Positions 1 to 7,278 of a stretch of DNA of 64,000 bases are shown here, piece after piece (within the stretch, counting starts at the first letter, position 1; the number at the start of each line of letters is the position of its first letter). The stretch comes from Ruminococcus sp. (GTDB taxonomy: Bacteria > Bacillota > Clostridia > Oscillospirales > Acutalibacteraceae), in assembly GCA_017403985.1 (NCBI GenBank), contig JAFRDE010000001.1:1-64000 (forward strand). Reading direction: 5' to 3'. The position numbers and the translations under genes were made by a program. Below the pieces are notes generated by a model, which saw only the letters and a list, made by a program, of their open reading frames with translations, did no database searches and was not told where the DNA came from.

Positions 1-30
1 AGGGTGCCTCTCTTTTGTTATACAAGCAAA

Positions 31-210
31 GTGGAGACGGACGGGATCGAAGGCGACCGTGCCCTCAAAATAAGCAAAAGCGCATTTTGAGGGTGAAAAC
101 AGTCCAGAGGACTGTTTTCAGGGAGAGCGTAGGCGCAACTCGCGACAGGAGGTGACGCTCCGAAGACGGGGCAGACAAGAACCGACTGTCTGAACTCTGT
201 CCGTCTCCAC
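31..210. repeat. 180-bp hairpin element bounded by 12-bp inverted repeats
   Basis: The ends are GTGGAGACGGAC (31-42) and its exact complement GTCCGTCTCCAC (199-210). Inside are two more perfect stems: CCCTCAAAAT (62-71) with ATTTTGAGGG (84-93), and TGAAAACAGTCC (94-105) with GGACTGTTTTCA (109-120). The minus strand at 31-55 (TTCGATCCCG followed by TCCGTCTCCAC) resembles the T-loop plus acceptor 3' end of a tRNA or tmRNA, but no T-stem or full cloverleaf can be built. No credible protein is encoded. It may be a non-autonomous repeat or the remnant of an integration site; the assignment is inference. Confidence 0.6.
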
Positions 211-219
211 CATATTATT

Positions 220-256
220 AAAATGAGGACATACCGCAAAGGTATGTCCTCATTTT
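220..256. terminator. Perfect 16-bp bidirectional terminator hairpin
   Basis: AAAATGAGGACATACC (220-235) pairs perfectly with 241-256 around the loop GCAAA, and A/T runs flank both sides, so it can work in both directions. It lies just after the hairpin element and before its partial copy; the gene it ends must lie upstream of this window. Confidence 0.75.
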
Positions 257-270
257 ATAACTGACTAAGC

Positions 271-326
271 GGAGACGGACGGGATCGAAGGCGACCGTGC
301 CCTCAAAATAAGCAAAAGCGCATTTT
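271..326. repeat. Partial second copy of the left-end repeat
   Basis: Positions 271-326 are identical over 56 bp to 33-88. Identity stops abruptly in the middle of the first internal hairpin (after GCGCATTTT), so this copy lacks the second stem and the right inverted repeat. A truncated direct copy beside a full one fits a duplicated or partly deleted repeat. Confidence 0.75.
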
Positions 327-374
327 TCAAAAGGCAAATTTACAAAAATGTAATCTCATATTTCTTTTACAGCC

Positions 375-404
375 TTGATATTCGTATAATCCTTGTGCTA
401 TAAT
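375..404 (+). promoter_or_regulatory. Sigma-A-type promoter for the pseudokinase gene
   Basis: TTGATA (375-380), an 18-bp spacer, then TATAAT (399-404) preceded by TG at 396-397 (extended -10). It sits 110 bp before the chosen start at 515, leaving a leader of about 100 nt. Confidence 0.6.
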
Positions 405-514
405 ACATTGGTAAATTGTGCAAGTATGTGTTTTGCATTTTTATTTGCTTAACAGAATTATGATTCTGAATTCAGACGGCATTTATCATGTCGTTATGTT
501 TGGGGGACTGTATT

Positions 515-2146
515 ATGCCTGTATGTATGGGTTGTTTAAATGAAATTCCCGCGTCGGATTCGGTATGTAAAGTATGCGGATTTAATAATTCCGAGAAGCA
601 GAGCGCACCGCTTTTGCCTTACGGTACCGTTTTGAATAATAAATATGTTGTAGCAAGAGATACCGATACCAACGGTGAGAGCACCCATTACCTCGGCTAT
701 GATAAAACTACCGGTAATGTGATTTCGATCCGCGAGTTCCTTCCGATGGGACTTTTCGAGCGCGGTGAGGATGAAACCAAGCTCTTTGTAGCGCCGCAGG
801 ACAGAGATAATTTTTCCAAAGCGCTCGACGACTTCGTTCATTATTATGAAACGCTCAATACGCTGACCGATAAAGCGGCGATGGTCAATATCCTCGATAT
901 GTTCACCGAGAACAATACGGCGTATGTGATCGAAGAGAACGACGACTGGATCTCCTTTACGGAGTATGTGGATCATAAGGGCGGTCATCTGGAATGGGAC
1001 GCTGCCCGTCCGCTGTTCATGCCGATCATCACCCTGATCGAGAACATCCATAAGCTCGGTATCGGTCATTATGCGATATCGCCTTCCAATTTATATGTTA
1101 CTTCCGCGGGTAAGCTCAAGCTCGGCGGTTTCTCTACCGAGAACGAGCGCAAGCGCGGTACGATGCTGAAATCTCAGCTTTACGGCGGCTGTGCCGCTCC
1201 CGAACAGTACCTTGATAATCAGACGCTCGACGTCGCTACCGATATCTACGGCTTGACCGCGACCCTGTTTTATGCGCTGACCGGTAATCTGCCGCTGAGC
1301 GCGAAAGAGCGCGAAAAGGACTCCCGTCTTCTGATCAGCAACAATACCGTCAAGCGCCTGCCGCCTCATGTTGTCGCGGCTCTCGCGAACGGTCTGCAGA
1401 TGAAGAGCGAGGCGCGTATCGCCGATTTCGACGAGCTCAGAGCGCAGCTTTCCGTCTCTTCCACCGTACAGGCGATCCAGGATGAGATCTCCCGCACTGC
1501 CAGCATGACGCCGATCCAGACCGAGAATGAAGGTACAAAGTCAAAAGTCAATCCGACGATCGTCGGTCTGGTCGCCACTTTGGTAGCGCTGTTGATTTTT
1601 GCCGCGATCGGTCTGTTCTGGCTGCCGACGAATCCGCTGATGGGTCTGTTTACAAACGGCTCTACCGTTCCCGCGACATTAGCGGCGCCGACTGAGGACT
1701 GGACCGGTCCCGTGATGGCTGATTATACCGGCAAGAAGCTCGAAGACGTCAAGGCTTCGTTCCAGGGTACCGTCAAGGTTGACGCCGATGGCGCGTACAG
1801 CGATACAGTCCCGAAGGGCTGTGTGATCTCGCAGGAGCCTCAGGCGGGCGAGCCGATCTCCGATACCGGTTCGGAAGCGATCATGTATGTATTGATCAGC
1901 AAAGGTCCCGAACTGATCGAGATCCCCGAGGTTGTGGATAAATCCTATACCGCCGCCGCGGAGGAATTGACGAATCTCGGATTTATCGTATTGCAGGAAG
2001 TTGAGTACAGCAATACCGTTGGCGAAGGCAAGGTCATCGAGCTCAACGGTCATAAGGCGGGCGATAAGGTCGAATCCGGCTCTGAGATCGTTATGAAGGT
2101 TTCTTTAGGAAAAGAAAAGACCAGCAGCTCATCATCTTCTAACTGA
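515..2146 (+). CDS. Zinc-ribbon Ser/Thr kinase-like protein (probable pseudokinase) with PASTA domains
   Basis: 543 residues. Order: N-terminal double CxxC zinc ribbon (CMGC...CKVC), a protein-kinase fold to about residue 310, one membrane helix near 350-370, then two extracellular PASTA repeats. Catalytic signatures are degraded: the VAIK lysine position reads VISIREF (R), the HRDxKxxN loop reads HYAISPSN (no D, no K), and DFG reads GGF. It therefore probably senses or scaffolds rather than phosphorylates. PASTA domains in this family bind muropeptides or peptidoglycan. The start at 515 has GGGGGA eight bases upstream; an ATG at 488 has no such site. Monocistronic, with its own promoter and terminator. 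Related zinc-ribbon kinase-like proteins with an IREF motif are common in Ruminococcaceae, from memory. Fold assignment is firm; loss of activity is inference. Confidence 0.8.
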   Translation: MPVCMGCLNEIPASDSVCKVCGFNNSEKQSAPLLPYGTVLNNKYVVARDTDTNGESTHYLGYDKTTGNVISIREFLPMGLFERGEDETKLFVAPQDRDNFSKALDDFVHYYETLNTLTDKAAMVNILDMFTENNTAYVIEENDDWISFTEYVDHKGGHLEWDAARPLFMPIITLIENIHKLGIGHYAISPSNLYVTSAGKLKLGGFSTENERKRGTMLKSQLYGGCAAPEQYLDNQTLDVATDIYGLTATLFYALTGNLPLSAKEREKDSRLLISNNTVKRLPPHVVAALANGLQMKSEARIADFDELRAQLSVSSTVQAIQDEISRTASMTPIQTENEGTKSKVNPTIVGLVATLVALLIFAAIGLFWLPTNPLMGLFTNGSTVPATLAAPTEDWTGPVMADYTGKKLEDVKASFQGTVKVDADGAYSDTVPKGCVISQEPQAGEPISDTGSEAIMYVLISKGPELIEIPEVVDKSYTAAAEELTNLGFIVLQEVEYSNTVGEGKVIELNGHKAGDKVESGSEIVMKVSLGKEKTSSSSSSN

Positions 2147-2175
2147 TTCACCGGTATCAACACACTTTATAAGCG

Positions 2176-2214
2176 AACAGGTGGGTAAACGCTACCCACC
2201 TGTTGTATTTTATC
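2176..2214 (+). terminator. Rho-independent terminator after the pseudokinase
   Basis: AACAGGTGGGTA (2176-2187) pairs perfectly with TACCCACCTGTT (2193-2204) around AACGC, followed by GTATTTTAT. It separates this gene from the convergent XRE gene. Confidence 0.85.
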
Positions 2215-2261
2215 AAATCTGATGTTGATCCGCGCGTTTACGCTGACCGCTGTTGAACAAA

Positions 2262-2930
2262 TCAGAATTTCAGCTTTTGGATACTGTTTTCCGCTTGCTG
2301 GATGACGTTGAATATCTCGCTTGCGGAATCCGGATATTCTTCCGCTAACTGTTCGGGCGATGTGTTCAGCCTGTCAAAGGATTCCAGATACCACGCGCTG
2401 TCCTTGTCGGTCATGCTGCCGATATCGGTATAGTACTTATCCATGACCGCGTACGCGTAGCCGCTGTATATCTCCTTGGGAACCTTGAACAGCTCCGTCG
2501 GATTCTCTCCGTTTGCCGAATACAGACGGCGAAATACGCGGTAAAGCATGATCATAAAGTAGTTGTTGATCGTCCTGTCCAGCCTGCGGTTTTTGGCTGT
2601 CGCGGCAAAGTCGTAGATGACGTTCATCATGCTGGCGATCAGACGGCGGTTGACGATTTGTGCCGCGCTTTGCTTTCTGGACGGCAGCTCTTCTTTGATC
2701 GATTCGCTGATATCGTATTCGCGGTCGGCTGTTCTGCCCAACAGATAATCACAGCTGACGTTATAATAGTCTGCCGCTTTGACGACGAAATCGAGGCTGC
2801 ATTCGCGGATGCCTTTCTCGTAGTGAGACAGGAGCGCCTGTGAAATGCCGAGTTCCAGCGCCGCCTGTTTCTGGCTGAGCTTTCGTTCTTTTCTTAAAAA
2901 TGTGATATTGCGGGCAAAATCCTTGTTCAT
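2262..2930 (-). CDS. XRE-family helix-turn-helix transcriptional regulator
   Basis: 222 residues. The first 65 residues form a Cro/CI-type HTH: FLRKERKLSQKQAALELGIS with recognition helix SQALLSHYEKG, followed by LDFVVKAADYYNVSCDYLLG. The remaining 150 residues are an alpha-helical region I do not recognise; it may sense a ligand or mediate dimerisation. The start is preceded by GAGGTGATACT on the minus strand. It is divergent from the histidine phosphatase across 77 AT-rich bases, so it may regulate itself and that neighbour; this is inference. The target is unknown. Confidence 0.85.
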   Translation of the reverse strand: MNKDFARNITFLRKERKLSQKQAALELGISQALLSHYEKGIRECSLDFVVKAADYYNVSCDYLLGRTADREYDISESIKEELPSRKQSAAQIVNRRLIASMMNVIYDFAATAKNRRLDRTINNYFMIMLYRVFRRLYSANGENPTELFKVPKEIYSGYAYAVMDKYYTDIGSMTDKDSAWYLESFDRLNTSPEQLAEEYPDSASEIFNVIQQAENSIQKLKF

Positions 2931-2964
2931 AGTATCACCTCGATATATTTATTAATATACAATC

Positions 2965-2993
2965 AGTATAATATATTTTCTACGTTTTGTAAA
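2965..2993 (-). promoter_or_regulatory. Promoter of the XRE regulator
   Basis: On the minus strand TTTACA (2993-2988), 17 bp, TATACT (2970-2965). The intergenic region also holds TATAAT on the plus strand (2967-2972), which could serve the divergent phosphatase gene, and an AT palindrome TATTAATA (2950-2957). Confidence 0.6.
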
Positions 2994-3007
2994 GCACGGA
3001 GGACAAT

Positions 3008-3640
3008 ATGAAATCGTATTATCTTCATTTTATCCGTCACGGAGCGATCAGCCCGACGCTTGCGGGCAGATACATCGGCGTGACCGACGTTCCGCTGTCC
3101 GATCAGGGAAAGAAGGATATCGAACGAATGGCTGCGACTATGGATTATCCATACGCAAAGGTCGTGTTCACTTCGCCTTTAAAGCGCTGTACGCAGACGG
3201 CGCGCCGTATTTATCACGATATCGAGCCGCTGGTCGTCGATCAGTTATCCGAATGTCATTTCGGTGAGTGGGAGAATAAGACTGCTGATGAGCTCAAAGG
3301 CGACGAAGCGTTTTCAAAATGGCTTTCCGGCGATATGAACGCAAAACCGCCGAGAGGGGAGAGCACCGCCGACTTTACCCGCCGTATCTGTGTGATGTTC
3401 GAGAGTATCGTCGACGGACTGATGAAGACCGGTACGACCGACGCCGCATTCATTATGCACGGCGGCGTCATGAATACACTGCTCGCGGTTTACGGACTGC
3501 CGCAGGCGAATCCTTTTGACTGGGCTTGCGACAACGGCTACGGTTATTCTCTGAGGATCACGCCGTCCTTGTGGATGCGCGATAAGGTCGCAGAGGTCTT
3601 TGACCGTATCCCCAAAACGCGTGACAGCGAGGATGAATAA
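3008..3640 (+). CDS. Histidine phosphatase family protein (phosphoglycerate mutase-like)
   Basis: 210 residues. The N-terminal FIRHGAISPTLAGRYIG carries the RHG catalytic histidine. Other family marks are PLSDQGKKDIERM, the TSPLKRCTQTARRI segment, an acidic CHFGEWE segment, and a second histidine in MHGGVMNTLL. The closest common names are alpha-ribazole phosphatase (CobC) or GpmB-like phosphatase, but no cobalamin gene is nearby, so the substrate is left open. The start follows GGAGGACAAT. It is cytoplasmic, with no signal peptide. Family call is strong; specificity is unknown. Confidence 0.85.
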   Translation: MKSYYLHFIRHGAISPTLAGRYIGVTDVPLSDQGKKDIERMAATMDYPYAKVVFTSPLKRCTQTARRIYHDIEPLVVDQLSECHFGEWENKTADELKGDEAFSKWLSGDMNAKPPRGESTADFTRRICVMFESIVDGLMKTGTTDAAFIMHGGVMNTLLAVYGLPQANPFDWACDNGYGYSLRITPSLWMRDKVAEVFDRIPKTRDSEDE

Positions 3641-3649
3641 CCTGATTTT

Positions 3650-3746
3650 GAAATATTACTGATAGAATATTTCATTTTCACTGAAATTAAGACAATAATT
3701 TATTGAATTTTGCAGGATGATGTGATAAAATGAAAGAGATTTCATT
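3650..3746 (+). promoter_or_regulatory. Promoter and dyad operators ahead of the RpiR-type regulator
   Basis: TTGAAT (3703-3708), 17 bp, TAAAAT (3726-3731) with TG two bases before the -10. Two dyads flank it: GAAATATT (3650-3657) with AATATTTC (3666-3673), and AATGAAA (3729-3735) with TTTCATT (3740-3746), the latter covering the -10 and expected start site. This arrangement suggests autoregulation by the RpiR protein. The first dyad could instead be a weak terminator of the phosphatase gene. Confidence 0.5.
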
Positions 3747-3760
3747 GGAGAGTGATTCTT

Positions 3761-4645
3761 ATGGTGAATAATCTACTTGTCCGGATCGACTTGTCCCGCA
3801 AAGATTTTTCAAAAGGTCAGCGCAAGATCGCCGACTATATCGAAGAGCATTATGATTCTGCGGCATTTATGACCGCGGCGAAATTAGGCGAGGTCGTCGG
3901 CGTGTCCGAAAGCACCGTCGTGCGTTTCGCGACCGAGATCGGCTATGACGGTTTCCCGTATCTGCAGAAGGCGATGCAGGAAATGATCCGCGATAAGCTG
4001 AATTCTGTGCAGCGCATTGAGGTGACGACCGGCAGGATCGGTGACGCCGACGTCGTAGAAAGCGTGCTGAATCAGGATATCGACAAGATCCGCCGCACCA
4101 TCGACGAGGTATCGCGCGAAGATTTCAAGAGAACGGTCAACGCGATCATCAACGCTGAGAATATCTATGTATTCGGCGTGAAATCTGCTTCATATATCGC
4201 TAACTTTTTTGCATACTATCTGGATCTGATCTTCGGCAACGTTCATATCCTGGACTCCACCTCCAAGACGACGACCTATGAGAAGCTCTTCCGCATCACG
4301 GAAAAAGACGTCATGATCGGCATCAGCTTCCCGCGCTACTCCCTGATGGCAGTCGACGCGATGAATTTCGCGCATGAGCGCGGCGCCGAGGTCGTCGCGA
4401 TCACCGACAGCATGGTAGCTCCCGTTGTTCAGGACGCCGACGAAGTATTACTGGCACGGTCCGATATCGCCTCCGTTGTCGATACGCTTGTCGCTCCGCT
4501 GAGCCTGATCAACGCGCTTTTGGTTGCGATCGTTATCGAGCGCAAGGAGGATATCAAAAAGACGTTTACGGATCTGGAGGAAGTGTGGAAGGAACAGAAC
4601 GTCTATGCTGCCGACCGATCTGATAAGGACGATAAAAATGAATGA
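3761..4645 (+). CDS. MurR/RpiR family transcriptional regulator (HTH plus SIS domain)
   Basis: 294 residues. The N-terminal HTH_6 domain (about 1-80) contains FSKGQRKIADYIEEHY and VVGVSESTVVRFATEIGYDGF. A SIS sugar-isomerase fold follows (about 110-250), with INAENIYVFGVKSASYIANF and ISFPRYSLMAVDAMNFAHERGA. Family members sense phosphosugars and control sugar or amino-sugar genes. GGAG at 3747-3750 lies 10 bases before ATG 3761; the GTG at 3752 is too close to it. Its stop overlaps the next start (ATGAATGA). The regulated sugar is unknown and no sugar-transport genes are adjacent. Confidence 0.88.
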   Translation: MVNNLLVRIDLSRKDFSKGQRKIADYIEEHYDSAAFMTAAKLGEVVGVSESTVVRFATEIGYDGFPYLQKAMQEMIRDKLNSVQRIEVTTGRIGDADVVESVLNQDIDKIRRTIDEVSREDFKRTVNAIINAENIYVFGVKSASYIANFFAYYLDLIFGNVHILDSTSKTTTYEKLFRITEKDVMIGISFPRYSLMAVDAMNFAHERGAEVVAITDSMVAPVVQDADEVLLARSDIASVVDTLVAPLSLINALLVAIVIERKEDIKKTFTDLEEVWKEQNVYAADRSDKDDKNE

Positions 4646-5873
4646 GAAAAAGGTGCTGGTCATCGGCGCGGGTCCCGCGGGAATGATGGCTGCCGGAGCA
4701 GCCGCCGAGTCTGGTGCGGACGTTGTGCTGATCGAAAAGAACGCGCGCGTCGGACGTAAGCTCGCCATCACCGGCAAGGGCCGCTGCAATATCACGAACT
4801 TTTGTGATAACGAGACCTTTATCGCTCATCTGACCGCGAATCCCCGCTTCATGTACAGCGCGATCAATCGCTTTTCCTGTTACGATACCGTCGCTTTCTT
4901 TGAAGAACGCGGCTTGAAAACCAAGGTCGAACGCGGCAATCGCGTCTTTCCCGAGTCCGATAAAGCGCTGGATGTTGTCGATGCTTTATATGACTATGTC
5001 ACCGGTCTCGGCGTAAAGATCATCCTAAAGGAAGCCAAAGGCTTGGTGATTGAAGACTGCGCTGTAAAAGGCATACGCTTTGATGATGAGATCATGTATG
5101 CCGACGCGGTGATCATCGCCTGCGGCGGGATGTCGTACAGAGCGACCGGCTCCACCGGCGACGGCTACACCTTCGCCAAAGCGGCAGGGCACACTATCAC
5201 GCCGCTGTTGCCCTCATTGGTACCGCTGAACGCTTCCGATGATGATATCGCCGCTTTACAGGGTTTGTCTTTGAAGAATATCCGCTTGACGGTGACGGAT
5301 AACGCTGCCGAAAAAGAGGTGTATTCTGAGAAGGGAGAGATGCTGTTCACACATTTCGGTATCTCGGGACCGCTGGTCTTATCCGCGAGCGCCCATATGC
5401 GGAACATGTCGCCCGATCGTTATACAGCAGTCATCGATATGAAGCCCGCTCTCGACGATGAAACGCTCGATAAGCGCCTCTTGCGCGACCTGTCGGAATT
5501 TGCGAATAAGGATCTCATCAATTCGCTTGGAAAGCTGCTGCCTAAAAAGCTGATACCGGTCGTCATTCAGCGTTCCGGAATCGATCCGCATACCAAATGC
5601 AATGTCATGACGGTTCAGCAGCGACATTTGCTGATCGAGCAGATCAAGCGGTTTACGATGCATATTCATTCGTTCCGTCCGATCAACGAGGCGATTGTCA
5701 CCCACGGCGGCGTGGACGTCAAAGACGTCGATCCGCGCACGATGCAGAGCAAGCTCGTTAAAGGTCTGTACTTTGCGGGCGAGGTGCTCGATCTCGACGC
5801 CTACACCGGCGGCTTTAATCTGCAGATCGCTTATTCCACCGGCAGACTCGCCGGAGAAAGCGCGGCTCATTAG
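4638..5873 (+). CDS. BaiN/YhiN (HI0933) family FAD-dependent oxidoreductase
   Basis: 411 residues. The N-terminal dinucleotide-binding motif is VLVIGAGPAGMMAAGAAAESG, followed by IEKNARVGRKLAITGKGRCNITN, the signature of the HI0933 flavoprotein family. The C-terminus carries THGGVDVKDVDPRTMQSK and GLYFAGEVLDLDAYTGGFNL, closing the FAD site. Substrates of this family are mostly unproven; some relatives act in bile-acid or tRNA-linked chemistry, and I do not assign one. The start at 4638 overlaps the upstream stop by 8 bases, so it is translationally coupled. It begins the overlapping run that includes plsC and ispH. Confidence 0.88.
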   Translation: MNEKKVLVIGAGPAGMMAAGAAAESGADVVLIEKNARVGRKLAITGKGRCNITNFCDNETFIAHLTANPRFMYSAINRFSCYDTVAFFEERGLKTKVERGNRVFPESDKALDVVDALYDYVTGLGVKIILKEAKGLVIEDCAVKGIRFDDEIMYADAVIIACGGMSYRATGSTGDGYTFAKAAGHTITPLLPSLVPLNASDDDIAALQGLSLKNIRLTVTDNAAEKEVYSEKGEMLFTHFGISGPLVLSASAHMRNMSPDRYTAVIDMKPALDDETLDKRLLRDLSEFANKDLINSLGKLLPKKLIPVVIQRSGIDPHTKCNVMTVQQRHLLIEQIKRFTMHIHSFRPINEAIVTHGGVDVKDVDPRTMQSKLVKGLYFAGEVLDLDAYTGGFNLQIAYSTGRLAGESAAH

Positions 5874-5880
5874 CCTCCCT

Positions 5881-5981
5881 TTCCTAAAGGAGGTGCCCGA
5901 AGGGCGTAGGGTTGCCAAGCCGTGGCAATCTCAACCTAATATAAAATCTGGTCACTGGTCACTTGCCACTGGTCACTGATA
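5881..5981. repeat. Composite intergenic repeat: hairpins plus CACTNNN 7-bp-period array
   Basis: 5949-5981 is a tandem array with a 7-bp period of the form CACTGGT CACTTGC CACTGGT CACTGAT, the same family seen at 35637, 41449, 42355 and 47897. Just before it, 5881-5935 holds small hairpins (CCTTTCCTAAAGG; GCCCGAAGGGC). The array ends 15 bases before the cmk start, with the AAGGAG site immediately after it. Confidence 0.7.
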
Positions 5982-5995
5982 TAAAGGAGAACACT

Positions 5996-6664
5996 ATGTC
6001 TATCGCTATTGCTATCGACGGCCCCGCGGGAGCCGGAAAATCCACTATCGCCCGCATGGCGGCAAAGGAACTGGGATTCATCTATGTCGACACCGGCGCG
6101 CTGTACCGCGCGATCGGTCTGGCGGCTTTCAGAAGAGGCTTGACAGCCGACGATAAGGACGCGGTCGTCGCGATGCTCCCGTCTATTAAAGTAGAGCTCG
6201 CTTTCAACGAAAAGCACGAACAGATCGTTCTGCTCGACGGGGAGGACGTCAGCGGCTTGATCCGCACGCCTGAGATATCTATGATGGCGTCCGCTGTATC
6301 CGCGATACCCGAGGTCAGAGCCTTTCTGCTCGACTTGCAGCGCGATATGGCACATACTAATAACGTGATCATGGACGGCAGGGATATCGGCACGGTCGTC
6401 TTGCCTGATGCGAAGATCAAGATCTTCCTTTCCGCGTCGCCCGAATGTCGGGCGCGTCGCCGCTATGACGAGCTGATTGAAAAGGGGATGGACGTCAATT
6501 ATGAGGATATCCTCAGTGACGTTATTGCCCGCGATTATGCCGATTCTCACCGCGATATCGCTCCGCTCAAGCCTGCCGACGACGCGATCATGGTCGATAC
6601 GTCCGGAGAGGATCTGGAGACGTCGGTCAATAAACTATTACAGATAATGAGGGATCATCTATGA
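5996..6664 (+). CDS. cmk: Cytidylate kinase
   Basis: 222 residues, normal length. Transfers phosphate from ATP to CMP/dCMP in pyrimidine salvage. The P-loop is IDGPAGAGKST at 7-17, followed by VDTGALYRAIGL; the CMP-binding part includes MDGRDIGTVVLPDAKIKIFLSASPECRARRR. The start is chosen at 5996 because AAAGGAG lies just upstream; further upstream codons fall in the repeat. The stop overlaps the plsC start as ATGA. Pairing with plsC and ispH-rpsA is conserved in Clostridia. Confidence 0.96.
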   Translation: MSIAIAIDGPAGAGKSTIARMAAKELGFIYVDTGALYRAIGLAAFRRGLTADDKDAVVAMLPSIKVELAFNEKHEQIVLLDGEDVSGLIRTPEISMMASAVSAIPEVRAFLLDLQRDMAHTNNVIMDGRDIGTVVLPDAKIKIFLSASPECRARRRYDELIEKGMDVNYEDILSDVIARDYADSHRDIAPLKPADDAIMVDTSGEDLETSVNKLLQIMRDHL

Positions 6665-7278
6665 AGCGCAATCACTTTTACTTTTTCTGGAGGGCTCTTA
6701 CCATGCCCCTCTTCAAACTGATATACCGTACGAAGTATATCGGTAAAGAAAACGTTCCCGCGGATGGTGCATATATCCTCGCGTCCAACCACTGCCATGC
6801 CACCGACCCGATCCTGATCGGCATCGGTCTGAAGCGAGAGATCCATTTCATGGCGAAGGAAGAACTGTTCAAGAATAAATTTGTCAACTGGTTTATCCGC
6901 AAGCTCGGCGCTTTCCCGGTCGACAGGGGCAAGGCTGACACCGGCTCGATCCGCCATTTTGAAGAAGTGCTGAACGAAGGCTCTCTGATCGGTATCTTTA
7001 TCGAAGGCACACGCTCTAAGGACGGCGAGTTCCTGCCGCCGAAGAACGGCTGCAGCCTGATCGCGTGGGATACCAAAGCGGCTGTCATCCCCATTTGTCA
7101 CACCAAGATCGGCAAGCGCGTATGGCTCCACTACGGCAAACCGCTCTCGATGGAGGATCTGGGCTTTGACAAGGGCGGCGCGCGCGAATTCCGCAACGCC
7201 AGCCGCATCATCATGGATCATATCAAAGCGCTGCGCGCGGAGGATCAGGCGGCTTACGAGGCAAAGAAGAATGGCTGA
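6661..7278 (+). CDS. plsC: 1-acyl-sn-glycerol-3-phosphate acyltransferase (PlsC family)
   Basis: 205 residues. The acyltransferase motif NHxxxxD appears as NHCHATDPI (43-51), and the second motif as EGTRSKDGEFLPPKNG, where the usual FPEGTRS reads IEGTRS. Makes phosphatidic acid from lysophosphatidic acid at the membrane. It overlaps cmk by 4 bases and ispH-rpsA by 8, so all three are translationally coupled. A hydrophobic N-terminus (YFFWRALTMPLFKLIY) probably sits on the membrane. Confidence 0.93.
   Translation: MKRNHFYFFWRALTMPLFKLIYRTKYIGKENVPADGAYILASNHCHATDPILIGIGLKREIHFMAKEELFKNKFVNWFIRKLGAFPVDRGKADTGSIRHFEEVLNEGSLIGIFIEGTRSKDGEFLPPKNGCSLIAWDTKAAVIPICHTKIGKRVWLHYGKPLSMEDLGFDKGGAREFRNASRIIMDHIKALRAEDQAAYEAKKNG

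Noticed and set aside
31-55. Possible tRNA or tmRNA gene at the left edge
   Set aside because: Only a T-loop and acceptor-like 3' end are visible on the minus strand; no matching T-stem, anticodon arm or 5' acceptor half can be found.
18-239. 73-residue frame on the minus strand
   Set aside because: It runs through the inverted-repeat element and terminator; no ribosome binding site or recognisable protein. Such readings of this repeat are not credible genes.
3008-3640. Naming the phosphatase cobC
   Set aside because: Motifs fit the wider histidine phosphatase family and no cobalamin genes are nearby.
3650-3673. Terminator of the histidine phosphatase gene
   Set aside because: The stem is AT-only apart from two pairs and lacks a proper T run; it fits an operator at least as well.
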